In this document: positions 35,438-44,305 of the stretch, piece by piece
How the letters are laid out: each line of letters begins with the position of its first letter
Numbering within the stretch: position 1 is the first letter of the stretch
Source of the DNA: Bacteroidota bacterium
GTDB lineage: Bacteria; Bacteroidota; Bacteroidia; B-17B0; Aurantibacillaceae
Length of the DNA: 64,000 bases
NCBI GenBank assembly: GCA_016702705.1
Contig: JADJDM010000015.1
Span: forward strand, 1 to 64,000
Direction: 5' to 3'
Notes under the pieces: generated by a model
The model's input: only the letters and a program-made list of their open reading frames with translations
What the model was told of the DNA's origin: nothing
Database searches by the model: none
Made by a program: the position numbers and the translations under genes

Positions 35438-35597
35438 TTTGAAACTACTATTTATCAATTTTATCAAAATACGAAATACTTATATTACAATTATTAGTAT
35501 ATTTGAAATACATATATTGCATATTAAGTTAAAATTGAAATAAAAATATTGCATATATAGTTAAATTTGAAATAAACACATTGCAAAATTAGAAATT
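35438..35597 (+). repeat. Five tandem 32-bp repeats abutting the AAA ATPase start codon
   Basis: Units begin at 35438, 35470, 35502, 35534 and 35566, exactly 32 bp apart, and the last base touches the ATG at 35598. Units 3 and 4 are nearly identical; 1, 2 and 5 are degenerate. Shared core: TTGAAATA at the start, then ATATTGCA about 12 bp on. Unit junctions create TAnnTTTG elements, TATATTTG at 35498-35505 and TAAATTTG at 35562-35569, so the array may carry tandem promoters. There are no spacers, so it is not CRISPR. Confidence 0.8.
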
Positions 35598-36794
35598 ATG
35601 ACTGATTTATTTGAATACAGCGACGATATGCTTAATAACTTTAACGACACGTTTGAACGTTCGTTAGAGCATACTATTGAATGGAATCAAAAACTAATTG
35701 GTGTGATGGGCGCACGTGGTGTGGGCAAAACAACTATTTTATTAAAATACATGAAAAAGAAATACGGGGCAAATTCCAGAAAAGCCTTGTATGTAAGCAT
35801 GGATAACCTATACTTTGTAAACAACTCATTACTTGGTTTTGCACGCGACTTTTACAAAAGTGGGGGCGAACATTTGTTTTTAGATGAAGTACATAAATAT
35901 GCTAATTGGAGTCAAGAATTAAAAAACATTTATGACAGTGTACCAAAACTTAAAATAGCTTTTTCTGGCTCAAGTATTTTAGATATTTTACGTGGAAAAG
36001 CTGATTTAAGTAGAAGAGCAGATGTATATCACTTAGCAGGTTTATCGTTTAGAGAATACTTAGAAATTGAAACGGGAGAGAAATTCAAAACAATTGAACT
36101 AGAAGATTTACTAAAAAACCATGTTGAGTTTGCTGCTGAAATTTGCAAAAAACTTAGGCCTTACGCGCATTGGAGAAATTACTTAGAGCATGGTTATTAC
36201 CCCTTTTACTTACAAAGTAAAGAACGTTACAGTCACCGCTTGTTAAACGCAATTAATTTAACTTTAGAAACTGATTTAGTTGTTTGCCGCCCTGTTGACT
36301 CTGCTTACATTACAAAACTAAAACGCTTGTTATACATTGTTTCAATATCTACACCTTTTCAACCAAACATTGCGAAGTTGAGCAAGGTTATTGAAGCATC
36401 GAGGCTAACGGTAACGCAATACTTTGAATACCTAAGAGAAGCGGAATTAGTAAACTTATTAAAGAGTGATGAAAAGAGTTTAAACCTTTTATCTAAACCC
36501 GATAAAGTGTATTTAAACAATGTGAACTTAATGTATGCTATCTCCAAAACCTCCATGAATGAAGGTAATGTAAGAGAAACATTTTTCTTTAACCAAGTAA
36601 ATGAAAAACATAAATTAAGCACACCATTAAAAGGAGATTTTTTAGTAGACGAAAAATACACTTTTGAAATTGGCGGCAGAAACAAAACTACCACACAATT
36701 AAAAGGTGTAAAAAATGCCTTCGTAGCTTCTGATGATTTAGAAGTGGGAATGGCAAATAAAATCCCTCTTTATTTATTTGGGTTTTTGTATTAG
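35598..36794 (+). CDS. AAA+ ATPase, AAA_14/DUF4143 family
   Basis: A 398-residue protein of the AAA_14 plus DUF4143 family. Walker A is GARGVGKTTILLKYM (about 39-53), Walker B HLFLDEVHKY (about 95-104), sensor-like IAFSGSSILD, then a winged-helix region (IAKLSKVIEASRLTVTQYFE) and a C-terminal restriction-endonuclease-like DUF4143 part (FEIGGRNKTTTQLKGVKNAFVASDD), with the E-x-G-x-K-like core. Cellular role of the family is unclear. It stands alone, preceded by the 32-bp repeat array and followed by a strong terminator. Confidence 0.82.
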   Translation: MTDLFEYSDDMLNNFNDTFERSLEHTIEWNQKLIGVMGARGVGKTTILLKYMKKKYGANSRKALYVSMDNLYFVNNSLLGFARDFYKSGGEHLFLDEVHKYANWSQELKNIYDSVPKLKIAFSGSSILDILRGKADLSRRADVYHLAGLSFREYLEIETGEKFKTIELEDLLKNHVEFAAEICKKLRPYAHWRNYLEHGYYPFYLQSKERYSHRLLNAINLTLETDLVVCRPVDSAYITKLKRLLYIVSISTPFQPNIAKLSKVIEASRLTVTQYFEYLREAELVNLLKSDEKSLNLLSKPDKVYLNNVNLMYAISKTSMNEGNVRETFFFNQVNEKHKLSTPLKGDFLVDEKYTFEIGGRNKTTTQLKGVKNAFVASDDLEVGMANKIPLYLFGFLY

Positions 36795-36830
36795 AAGACT
36801 AGGTGATAGAGAATACTATCACTTAGTCTT
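36795..36830. terminator. Bidirectional terminator between the AAA ATPase gene and mqnC
   Basis: AAGACTAGGTGATAG pairs with CTATCACTTAGTCTT (one mismatch) around 6 bases. The two genes converge on it. Confidence 0.8.
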
Positions 36831-36831
36831 A

Positions 36832-37960
36832 TTAATAATTCACCACCTGCTCTTCAATATCAGCAGGCACATCTCTGTACTCATACTGTTGATTACGCAA
36901 TTGTGGTTCAAAACCAGCCTCGGTTATTGCTTCTTGAATGGTTTTATAGGTAAAACGATGCGGCGCACCGGCAGCACTTACCACATTTTCTTCAATCATA
37001 ATACTTCCAAAATCATTTGCTCCTGCTTCTAAACAAATTTGCGCCGTTTCCTTACCAACTGTTAACCACGAAGCTTGAATATTTTCAACGTTTGGCAACA
37101 TAATACGGCTTAACGCAAGCATACGAATGTATTCGTCCTTACTCACATTATTTTTTATTCCTTTTAAACGATTTAATAATGTTCCATCATCCTGAAAAGG
37201 CCATGGAATAAAGGCAAGAAAACCCTTTGCATCCTTTGGTTTTTCAGCTTGTACTTCACGTAACCAAACTAAATGCTCAAAACGTTCGTAAATGGTTTCA
37301 ACATGTCCAAACATCATGGTTGCGGAGGTAGTTAAGCCTAATTGGTGCGCTGCACGCATCACATCTAACCACTCGCGCCCTGTACATTTTCCCTTCGAAA
37401 TTAAGCGGCGAACACGGTCGTTTAATATTTCGGCACCTGCACCTGGCAAACTATCTAAACCTGCTTCCATCAAGGCTTTTAAAACTTCGGTGTGGGTAGA
37501 TTTTTCGAGTTTGGTAATATGAGCTATTTCAGGTGGCCCAAGTGCATGTAATTTTATTTGTGGGAACATACTTTTTTAAATCCCTAAATAAATTTACATA
37601 GTATGAAAGACCTAAATCGGGGTGGTGACCACCTTGCAATAATAATTGCTCACCACCATATTTAATTGTTTCCTCAATCTTCTTTTTATAGGTTGCTAAA
37701 TCGGTAATGTAGGACTCAGGATGACCAGGAATTCGGAAGAAATTACAGAACTTGCAATTAGCTATACAAACGTTGGTAGTATTGAGATTTCTATCAATAA
37801 TCCATGTAACTTTTTTCGAATTATGTTTCTGTATTTTCCTTAATTCATTAGCTACAAACATCAGTTTTGCAGTAGGTGCATTTTCAAAAAGAAACACTCC
37901 TTCCTCAGCAGATAAAAACTCCTGAGCCAACCCTCTTTTTAATAATTCATCTACGTTCAT
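36832..37960 (-). CDS. mqnC: Cyclic dehypoxanthinyl futalosine synthase MqnC, one-base frameshift
   Basis: A radical SAM enzyme of the futalosine menaquinone route, which cyclises dehypoxanthine futalosine. The N-terminal frame holds the cluster motif CIANCKFCNFFR (C-x3-C-x2-C) and LLLQGGHHPDLGLSYY; it breaks after FRDLKKYV. The other frame continues MFPQIKLHALGPPEIAH, EAGLDSLPGAGAEIL and FGSIMIEENVVSAAGA, all MqnC signatures. Removing one A (T6 at 37572-37577 on the plus strand) gives a 375-residue protein, normal for MqnC. I read it as a homopolymer error. No other mqn gene is in view. Confidence 0.9.
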
Positions 37961-38013
37961 AGCTAACTGATTTAAATGTTAAAATAAAGCTTTCTCAAAG
38001 CAAATAATTTCTT

Positions 38014-38021
38014 TACATTTG
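38014..38021 (+). promoter_or_regulatory. -7 promoter element of the aminopeptidase gene
   Basis: TACATTTG matches TAnnTTTG, 32 bp before the ATG at 38054. Confidence 0.5.
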
Positions 38022-38053
38022 AAAAAACTTACACAAAATTACAAATTCTATTT

Positions 38054-39475
38054 ATGGCAATCGTTAAAAAAAGCAACTTTGATGAATTAAAAGAAAACCT
38101 AGTGATTTTAACTACTGAATTTAAAAATAGAAAAAAATACGGTTTATCTAATAATGAAACCGAATATATTAAACAACAAATAAAAGCGGAGAAGAAATCT
38201 ATTACCGTAAACCAATTAAAACGATTGGTATTTGTAGTGTTGGTTGATAATAAAGTTGAGCAAAATAAACGCAAAGAAAAACTTCGCAAATCAGGTTGCA
38301 CACTTGCTGCCATTTTAAACGACGCTAAAAAAACAAGTGTTGGTATTACTGCTGAAACTGCTCATGCAGAAGATTCATTAGCTTGTGCAGAAGGAATGGC
38401 ACTGGGTAATTACCAATTTATCCTTTATAAAACCAAGAAAACTAAAAACACTCTTGCTACCATTTTAATTAATGGAAAAGTAAATGATGCAAGTATTAGC
38501 GAGCTAAACATTAACACTGAAGCTGTTTGCATGGCTCGTGATTTAGTTAACGAACCTGTAAATTCATTAAACGCAACAGAACTATCTAATCGTTTTAAAA
38601 AGATGGGAACTGCTGCAGGCTTTAAAGTTGAAGTTTACAACAAAGCAAAAATTACTCAATTAAAAATGGGTGGTTTACTTTCGGTAAACAAAGGTAGTGT
38701 TGATCCACCAACCTTTACCATCATGGAATACAAACCAAAAAACGCGAAAAACAAAAAACCTTACGTGTTAGTTGGTAAAGGTGTTACGTACGATACTGGT
38801 GGATTAAGCTTAAAGCCTACACCATCAAGTATGGATATGATGAAATGCGATATGGCAGGTGCAGCAGCAGTTGGTGCAACTATGTTTGCTATTGCTAAAG
38901 CTAAATTAAATGTTCATGTAATTGGTTTAGTACCTGCAACAGATAATCGCCCTGGATTTAATGCATTTGCCCCTGGCGATGTAATTAAAATGTTTGACGG
39001 AAGCACAGTAGAAATGCTTAACTCAGATGCAGAAGGTAGAATGATTTTAGGTGATGCATTAGCATTTGCTAAAAAATACAAACCCGAATTAGTAATTGAT
39101 TTAGCAACACTTACAGGCGCAGCTGCAGCTGCAATTGGCATTCAAGGAATTGTAAGTATGGGTAATGCTGACGAAAAAACGACTAACAAACTTAAACAAA
39201 GCGGACATAATACACATGAGCGTTTAGCTGAGTTTCCATTTTGGGAAGAATACGATGAATTAATAAAATCTGACATTGCCGACATGAAAAATTTAGGTGG
39301 TCCGCAAGCGGGAGCAATTACTGCTGGTAGATTTTTGGTGAAATTCACAGGTTATCCTTATATTCACTTGGATATTGCAGGTCCAGCTTTCTTAACTGCA
39401 CCAAATGGTTATCAACCAAAAGGTGGCACAGGTATTGGAGTACGCTTGTTGTTCGATTTCTTTAAAAACAACTAA
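38054..39475 (+). CDS. Leucyl aminopeptidase (peptidase M17)
   Basis: A 473-residue two-zinc M17 aminopeptidase that trims N-terminal residues from peptides in the cytoplasm. The C-terminal catalytic domain (about 180-473) shows VGKGVTYDTGGLSLKP (metal-binding Lys and Asp), MKCDMAGAAAVGATM, and NSDAEGRMILGDAL, the signature with NS for the usual NT. The N-terminal domain is shorter and divergent, as common in this phylum. The next gene starts 19 bp later on the same strand. Confidence 0.92.
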   Translation: MAIVKKSNFDELKENLVILTTEFKNRKKYGLSNNETEYIKQQIKAEKKSITVNQLKRLVFVVLVDNKVEQNKRKEKLRKSGCTLAAILNDAKKTSVGITAETAHAEDSLACAEGMALGNYQFILYKTKKTKNTLATILINGKVNDASISELNINTEAVCMARDLVNEPVNSLNATELSNRFKKMGTAAGFKVEVYNKAKITQLKMGGLLSVNKGSVDPPTFTIMEYKPKNAKNKKPYVLVGKGVTYDTGGLSLKPTPSSMDMMKCDMAGAAAVGATMFAIAKAKLNVHVIGLVPATDNRPGFNAFAPGDVIKMFDGSTVEMLNSDAEGRMILGDALAFAKKYKPELVIDLATLTGAAAAAIGIQGIVSMGNADEKTTNKLKQSGHNTHERLAEFPFWEEYDELIKSDIADMKNLGGPQAGAITAGRFLVKFTGYPYIHLDIAGPAFLTAPNGYQPKGGTGIGVRLLFDFFKNN

Positions 39476-39494
39476 AAAGGGTAAAAAGAAAAAT

Positions 39495-40609
39495 ATGAGT
39501 ACACGTTTACTGATTATATTACTATTTAGTGCCCTGTTTGCATTTGATGGATTTAGTCAATCTAACAAATACTCATTGATTGTAACTCAATACCAACTTA
39601 CCAATCCTAAAGCTTTGATGCAAGATATTTACCGTTACAATTTTGAAAACGGTGAATTTAAAGGGAAAGAAAAATTACTAACGGTTACAGGAAAAGACAA
39701 TGCAAAAGATTTAATCCGTGCTGATGTTGAAGGTAGCTTTATTTTTAAAAATCGTTGGCTAATTACTGGTATTGGTAACATTATTGACTTACAAACAAAA
39801 CAAGTAGTTTCTGGAGATAAAGCAACCTTTATTAAAGAAAGCGGAGATAGTTTAATATTTTACACCAACGATATTTTAAAGGAAAATTTTATTCGGTACT
39901 TGATGCTAAAACAGGTAAATACGCAGAAGTAAAATCAGTAAAATTTAAAGCTATTGTTGCGCAGGATATTGAAGTTGATTACGCAACATCCAATAGAAGT
40001 ATTTGGTTGTATCCAGTTAACAAAGACAAAACATTGTTGGTGAGTGATGCAGGTTTTGGCGAAGAAATTATTAATTCAAAAAAGAAAAGTGAAATCCCTG
40101 TTTATTGGTTAGATAAAGATAACTTTCTTTTTCCCTACTACAATGTTTCAAAAAACGAAGCAACCATTTTTAAAGTAAACGTAAACAAAACACAAACTAA
40201 AATTGGTGTTATAAAAGACATTCCTAAATCACATTTTAATTCCTACTTTGCTAAAGATGGTGATGGAAACATTGAATACGTTTGTGGTAAAGGCAAGTTT
40301 TATGTTGACATAAAAAAACTAAGTATTACAGAAGTATTATTTGAACACGAAGGAAGTGGATTTGATGTGGAATGGAAAAATCAAACCTATGGTCACGCAA
40401 TAAAATACAACAAAACTGATATTGGCAAATACCAATGCGAAATGAAAAACATTAGAACCTGCAAGTATGCCATTGCAGTTGATAACAAACTAAAAATTGG
40501 TGAAGAGGTTTATCCGCAAGGTATAGCAGTGTGGAACAACATTACAAAAAAATGGAAGAGCATAGACGCGGATGAAGTAGCTGCAATTGCGGGCTGGATA
40601 GTTGAATAA
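39495..40609 (+). CDS. Exported protein of unknown function, one-base frameshift
   Basis: Signal peptide MSTRLLIILLFSALFAFDGF, ending GFSQ. The first frame stops at 39932 after a plausible strand-rich segment; a second frame, open to 40609, continues FYSVLDAKTGKYAEVKSVKF. Adding one A at 39883-39886 joins them as NDILKEKFYSVLDAKTG and gives a 371-residue protein. The whole chain looks like a beta-propeller-like or periplasmic strand-rich protein (YVCGKGKFYVDI, NIRTCKYAIAVD), but I match it to no family. It sits between the aminopeptidase and pdxA, probably in one operon. Confidence 0.65.
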
Positions 40610-40624
40610 ATTGATTACAAAATT

Positions 40625-41689
40625 ATGAGCGAACACAAAATAAGAGTTGGAATTACACAAGGCGATATAAACGGAATTGGAATTGAAACAATTTTAAAAA
40701 CTCTTTTAGAACCTGCAATGTGCGAAATTTGCACTCCTGTTTTATTCTGCTCGCAAAAAACTGTTAGCTTTTATAGAAAAGCATTAAATCTAGAAGAATT
40801 AAATTTTCATCCAGTTAAAGATTTAAAAGAACTAAATACTAAAAAGCCAAACGTTTTTAATTGCTACGAAGAAGAAGTAAATATTGAAATAGGCAAATCA
40901 ACTGAAGCTGGTGGTAAGTATGCGTTTTTAAGTTTAGAAAAAGCTTGTGAGGCATTAAAGAATAATGAAATTGATGTATTAGTTACTGCTCCAATAAACA
41001 AACACAACATACAAAGCGAACAATTTAAATTTGCTGGTCACACCGAATATTTATCTGAAAAATTTTCGGGAAAACAAGATACTGCTTTAATGCTATTGTG
41101 CAGCGAAGATTTAAGAGTTGGTTTAGTTACGGGGCATATTCCAGTAAGCGACATTGCAAAAGCTGTTACTAAAGAAAAAATTGTAGCTAAGCTTTTACAA
41201 CTTAATAAAACATTACAAACTGATTTTAATATCAGAAAACCAAAAATTGCAGTGCTTGCTTTAAATCCACATGCTGGCGACAACGGGGCAATTGGAAACG
41301 AAGATGACACTATTGTAAAACCTGCAATTGAGGAATTAAAAGATAAATTACAAGTTTACGGTCCATATCCATCTGATGGATTTTTTGGAAACAAAACCTA
41401 CAAACAATTTGATGCAGTTTTAGCAATGTATCACGATCAAGGATTAATTCCTTTTAAGTCTATTGCATTCTCCGATGGAGTTAATTACACAGCAGGCTTA
41501 TCAATTGTACGCACATCACCCGACCACGGAACAGCTTACGATATTGCAGGTAAAGGAATTGCTGATGAAACCTCACTTAAAAAAGCAATTTACATGGCAA
41601 TTGATGTATTTAGAAATAGAAAACTAAATGCAGAAATTAGCGCAAATCCTTTAGCTATAAGCAAAATGAAGAAAGACGATAGAGGGTAA
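40625..41689 (+). CDS. pdxA: 4-hydroxythreonine-4-phosphate dehydrogenase
   Basis: A 354-residue PdxA, which oxidises 4-phosphohydroxy-threonine in DXP-dependent pyridoxal phosphate synthesis. Seen are VGITQGDINGIGIETILK at the start, APINKHNI, FAGHTEYLSEKF (metal-ligand His), LNPHAGDNGAIGNEDD, SDGFFGNKTYKQFDAVLAMY with the second His in MYHDQGLIP, and RTSPDHGTAYDIAGKG (third His). All three metal His are there. It starts 15 bp after the preceding gene. No pdxJ is adjacent. Confidence 0.95.
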   Translation: MSEHKIRVGITQGDINGIGIETILKTLLEPAMCEICTPVLFCSQKTVSFYRKALNLEELNFHPVKDLKELNTKKPNVFNCYEEEVNIEIGKSTEAGGKYAFLSLEKACEALKNNEIDVLVTAPINKHNIQSEQFKFAGHTEYLSEKFSGKQDTALMLLCSEDLRVGLVTGHIPVSDIAKAVTKEKIVAKLLQLNKTLQTDFNIRKPKIAVLALNPHAGDNGAIGNEDDTIVKPAIEELKDKLQVYGPYPSDGFFGNKTYKQFDAVLAMYHDQGLIPFKSIAFSDGVNYTAGLSIVRTSPDHGTAYDIAGKGIADETSLKKAIYMAIDVFRNRKLNAEISANPLAISKMKKDDRG

Positions 41690-41729
41690 AAATCAAAACT
41701 TTAATGTGTCAGCAGATAATCAAATATTT

Positions 41730-41856
41730 TAGGGCTTGCAAGAAAGCGTTAGATGCGAGGCGTTTTCAAAGGATTGAAATTAGGAGTTTACTTGGGTAAA
41801 TGACTTATTTCAATACTGAAAACAACGACGCAGATGACGATTTGTTGCAAGCACTA
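41730..41856. repeat. Long imperfect hairpin (127 bp) between pdxA and rpmH
   Basis: The outer arms TAGGGCTTGCAA (41730-41741) and TTGCAAGCACTA (41845-41856) pair with one mismatch. Pairing continues inwards with mismatches over nearly 58 bp: GCG-TTAGATGCGAGGCGTTTTC on the left against GAAAACAACGACGCAGATGACG on the right, then ATTGAAAT with ATTTCAAT, closing near 41791-41795. It is not coding. It could be a folded RNA, a MITE relic or a recombination site. A separate terminator follows. Confidence 0.6.
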
Positions 41857-41862
41857 GGAAAC

Positions 41863-41898
41863 AAAAAAACCTCGAAAGAAAATCTTTCGAGGTTTTTT
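41863..41898. terminator. Bidirectional terminator of pdxA and rpmH
   Basis: AAAAACCTCGAAAG pairs with CTTTCGAGGTTTTT; A run before and T run after, so it can work for both converging genes. Confidence 0.85.
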
Positions 41899-41933
41899 AA
41901 TATAAATAAATGCCTAAAAAGGCGAATTAGCAA

Positions 41934-42089
41934 TTATTTGTGAGTTTTCTCACTTGATACTGTTAATCTTTTTCTGCCACGAGATCTACGAGCAGCTAAT
42001 ACCCTACGGCCGTTTGCAGAACTCATTCTCTCACGGAATCCGTGTTTGTTTCTACGTTTACGTTGCGAAGGTTGGAAAGTACGTTTCAT
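41934..42089 (-). CDS. rpmH: 50S ribosomal protein L34
   Basis: A 51-residue protein, too short for common ORF cut-offs. It starts MKRTFQPSQRKRRNKHGFRE and continues RMSSANGRRVLAARRSRGRK, which is the full L34 family pattern, ending KTHK. L34 sits in the large subunit near the tunnel. In many bacteria rpmH neighbours dnaA or rnpA; here it is alone. A textbook promoter lies upstream. Confidence 0.97.
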   Translation of the reverse strand: MKRTFQPSQRKRRNKHGFRERMSSANGRRVLAARRSRGRKRLTVSSEKTHK

Positions 42090-42154
42090 GATATTCTATA
42101 TTTTACTGTTATAACTTATTTTACTATTTAAATCCAATTTTATCAATCGGGCGA

Positions 42155-42185
42155 CAAAGATACATACTTTTTATTAATTCACAAA
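42155..42185 (-). promoter_or_regulatory. Promoter of rpmH
   Basis: On the minus strand: TTTG (42185-42182), 19 bp, TATCTTTG (42162-42155), with about 60 bases of leader before the ATG at 42089. Confidence 0.7.
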
Positions 42186-42220
42186 TTTTCGAAAAAGGTT
42201 TTTTTAGCGCCTTTAGTTAG

Positions 42221-42228
42221 TACTTTTG
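42221..42228 (+). promoter_or_regulatory. -7 promoter element of the ABC exporter operon
   Basis: TACTTTTG matches TAnnTTTG, 20 bp before the ATG at 42249. Confidence 0.5.
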
Positions 42229-42248
42229 TGGGCTAAATTAATGAATTT

Positions 42249-44081
42249 ATGGCCAAAAGAGGTGGCGATACAGATAAAAAGGACGAATTACCTAAGGCGA
42301 AGCTAAGTCGTAAGAATTTAGTTAAGTCATTACGCCTATTTAAATACTTGCAAGGTCAAAAATATTTATTTGGCTTAGGAATGTTCTTTTTGGCTGGAAC
42401 AGCGGTTGTTGGGCTTATTTTTCCAATTATTTCAGGAAAACTATTGAGTTATTTTGGCGAAACTGGCATCAGTCCAGAAAAAATGACTGAAGAAATCAAG
42501 AAAATCGGATTAATCTTATTAGGAGTACTGGTTTTACAAGCATTTTTCTCTTTTGGACGAGTTTCTACATTTACCCGTGTTACCGAAAATATATTAAGTG
42601 GCTTAAGAAAAGATGCATTTAAAAAACTAATTCAAATGCCAATGGGATTTTTCTCTAAAAATCAGGTGGCAGAATTAAGTAGTAGAATGGCAACTGATAT
42701 TAATGTTATTTCTGAAGCATTTACTATTAGCATTGCCGAAATTATTCGTCAGTTAATTGTTGGTTTTGGAGGAATTGGTGTTTTAATTTATTACACCAAC
42801 TGGAAAGTAGCCATGTGGTTTTTAATGATTATTCCGCCTATTACAATTTTGGCTATTGTATTCGGAAAAAAAATCAGAAAATATTCTAAAGATTATCAAG
42901 AAAAAATCGCTCAATCAAATGTTGTTGTAGGTGAAGCTTTAACAGGAATAAGCAATGTAAAAACATTTACAAACGAAAAATATGAAATAGGAAAATACTC
43001 TTCTATTGTAACCGACATTAGAAACTTTGGAATTAAATACGGCTTAATGCGCGGAACTTTTTTTGCATTCATTATGATATTTGTTTTCGGTTCTATCTTT
43101 TTCATTTTATTAAAAATGTTTTTACTAAAAAGCGAAGGTGAATTAAGTGCAGAAGCTTTTGGTATTTTTATTATGGTTTCCTCTTTCGTTGCTGCTTCAT
43201 TAGCTGGTATTCCAGAGCAATTGGCTTCGATACAACGTGCATTGGGTGCAACAGATAGAGTATTCGAATTAATTGATGGTACAAACGAAGAAATAGATTT
43301 AGAATTTACAAGAGATAATAAAGAAGCTGCTGTAGCAAGTGAAATCGAATTCAGTAACGTAAACTTCCACTACCCTACTCGTCCTGATTTTAAAGTATTG
43401 CATAATATTTCATTGAAAGCAAATGCTGGTGAAACCATTGCCCTTGTTGGACCAAGCGGCTCGGGTAAATCAACCATTGCATCGATGGTTTTACGCTTTT
43501 ACGATCCTGTTGATGGAACCATTAAATTAAATGGTAAAAACACAAAAGATTTTGAACTTTCTAAACTTAGAAATCAAATGGCAATTGTGCCGCAAGATGT
43601 AATTTTATTTGCAGGAAGCATTAGAGAAAATATTTCTTATGGTAAACCTAATGCATCGCTTGAAGAAATTAGAGAAGCTGCTCGCAAAGCAAACGCATTA
43701 GATTTTATAGAAAGCTTTCCTGAAAAATTTGATACTATTGTTGGTGAGCGGGGCATACAATTATCGGGCGGACAAAGACAACGTATTGCCATTGCACGTG
43801 CTGTACTTAAAAACCCTTCCATATTAATTTTAGATGAAGCAACGAGCTCATTAGATAGTGAAAGCGAGCGTTTAGTGCAGGAAGCTTTGGATAAATTAAT
43901 GGAAGGCCGCACAAGTATTGTTATTGCACATCGTTTATCAACTATTAGAAACGCTGATAAAATTATTGTTTTAGAAAAAGGAATGGTAGTTGAAAATGGA
44001 ACACATGACGAGTTAATTAAAAACGAAGACGGTTTATACAGAAGTTTATGCCGTTTACAATATGATTTAGCAAAAGCATAA
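42249..44081 (+). CDS. ABC exporter, fused permease and ATPase (MsbA-like half transporter)
   Basis: A 610-residue half transporter. Six TM helices span about 40-335 (FGLGMFFLAGTAVVGLIFPI, then helices around 95, 165, 195, 280, 310). The ATPase domain (about 360-605) has Walker A GPSGSGKST, Q-loop VPQDVILF, signature LSGGQRQR, Walker B ILILDEATSSLD and the switch His in IAHRLST. It exports lipid or other hydrophobic cargo as a homodimer, substrate unknown. Its stop overlaps the next start (TAATG). Confidence 0.92.
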   Translation: MAKRGGDTDKKDELPKAKLSRKNLVKSLRLFKYLQGQKYLFGLGMFFLAGTAVVGLIFPIISGKLLSYFGETGISPEKMTEEIKKIGLILLGVLVLQAFFSFGRVSTFTRVTENILSGLRKDAFKKLIQMPMGFFSKNQVAELSSRMATDINVISEAFTISIAEIIRQLIVGFGGIGVLIYYTNWKVAMWFLMIIPPITILAIVFGKKIRKYSKDYQEKIAQSNVVVGEALTGISNVKTFTNEKYEIGKYSSIVTDIRNFGIKYGLMRGTFFAFIMIFVFGSIFFILLKMFLLKSEGELSAEAFGIFIMVSSFVAASLAGIPEQLASIQRALGATDRVFELIDGTNEEIDLEFTRDNKEAAVASEIEFSNVNFHYPTRPDFKVLHNISLKANAGETIALVGPSGSGKSTIASMVLRFYDPVDGTIKLNGKNTKDFELSKLRNQMAIVPQDVILFAGSIRENISYGKPNASLEEIREAARKANALDFIESFPEKFDTIVGERGIQLSGGQRQRIAIARAVLKNPSILILDEATSSLDSESERLVQEALDKLMEGRTSIVIAHRLSTIRNADKIIVLEKGMVVENGTHDELIKNEDGLYRSLCRLQYDLAKA

Positions 44082-44305
44082 TGAATAATAATTTATTACA
44101 ACGTGTGTATATGTATGTTGGTGCTCTCATGAGTATTCTAATACTTGTTATGGGAATTGGTTTACTTTCTACCAACGCACTTTATGAAACCATTCCACCA
44201 CCAAACAGAACATACATTGGAATTATATTTATCATCTATTCTATTTTTAGAAGAATTAGAGTGTACCAACAATTTAAAAGACTAAAACAAAATGAAAACA
44301 ATTAA
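44081..44305 (+). CDS. Small two-helix membrane protein
   Basis: A 74-residue protein with two predicted TM helices (about 11-30, VGALMSILILVMGIGLL; about 45-58, YIGIIFIIYSIF) and a basic, charged tail. It overlaps the ABC exporter stop by one base and the next gene by 14 bp, so it is translated together with both. It may be an accessory of the exporter; no family recognised. Confidence 0.7.
   Translation: MNNNLLQRVYMYVGALMSILILVMGIGLLSTNALYETIPPPNRTYIGIIFIIYSIFRRIRVYQQFKRLKQNENN

Noticed and set aside
35438..35597. CRISPR array
   Set aside because: Repeats are directly joined with no unique spacers, and no cas genes are near.
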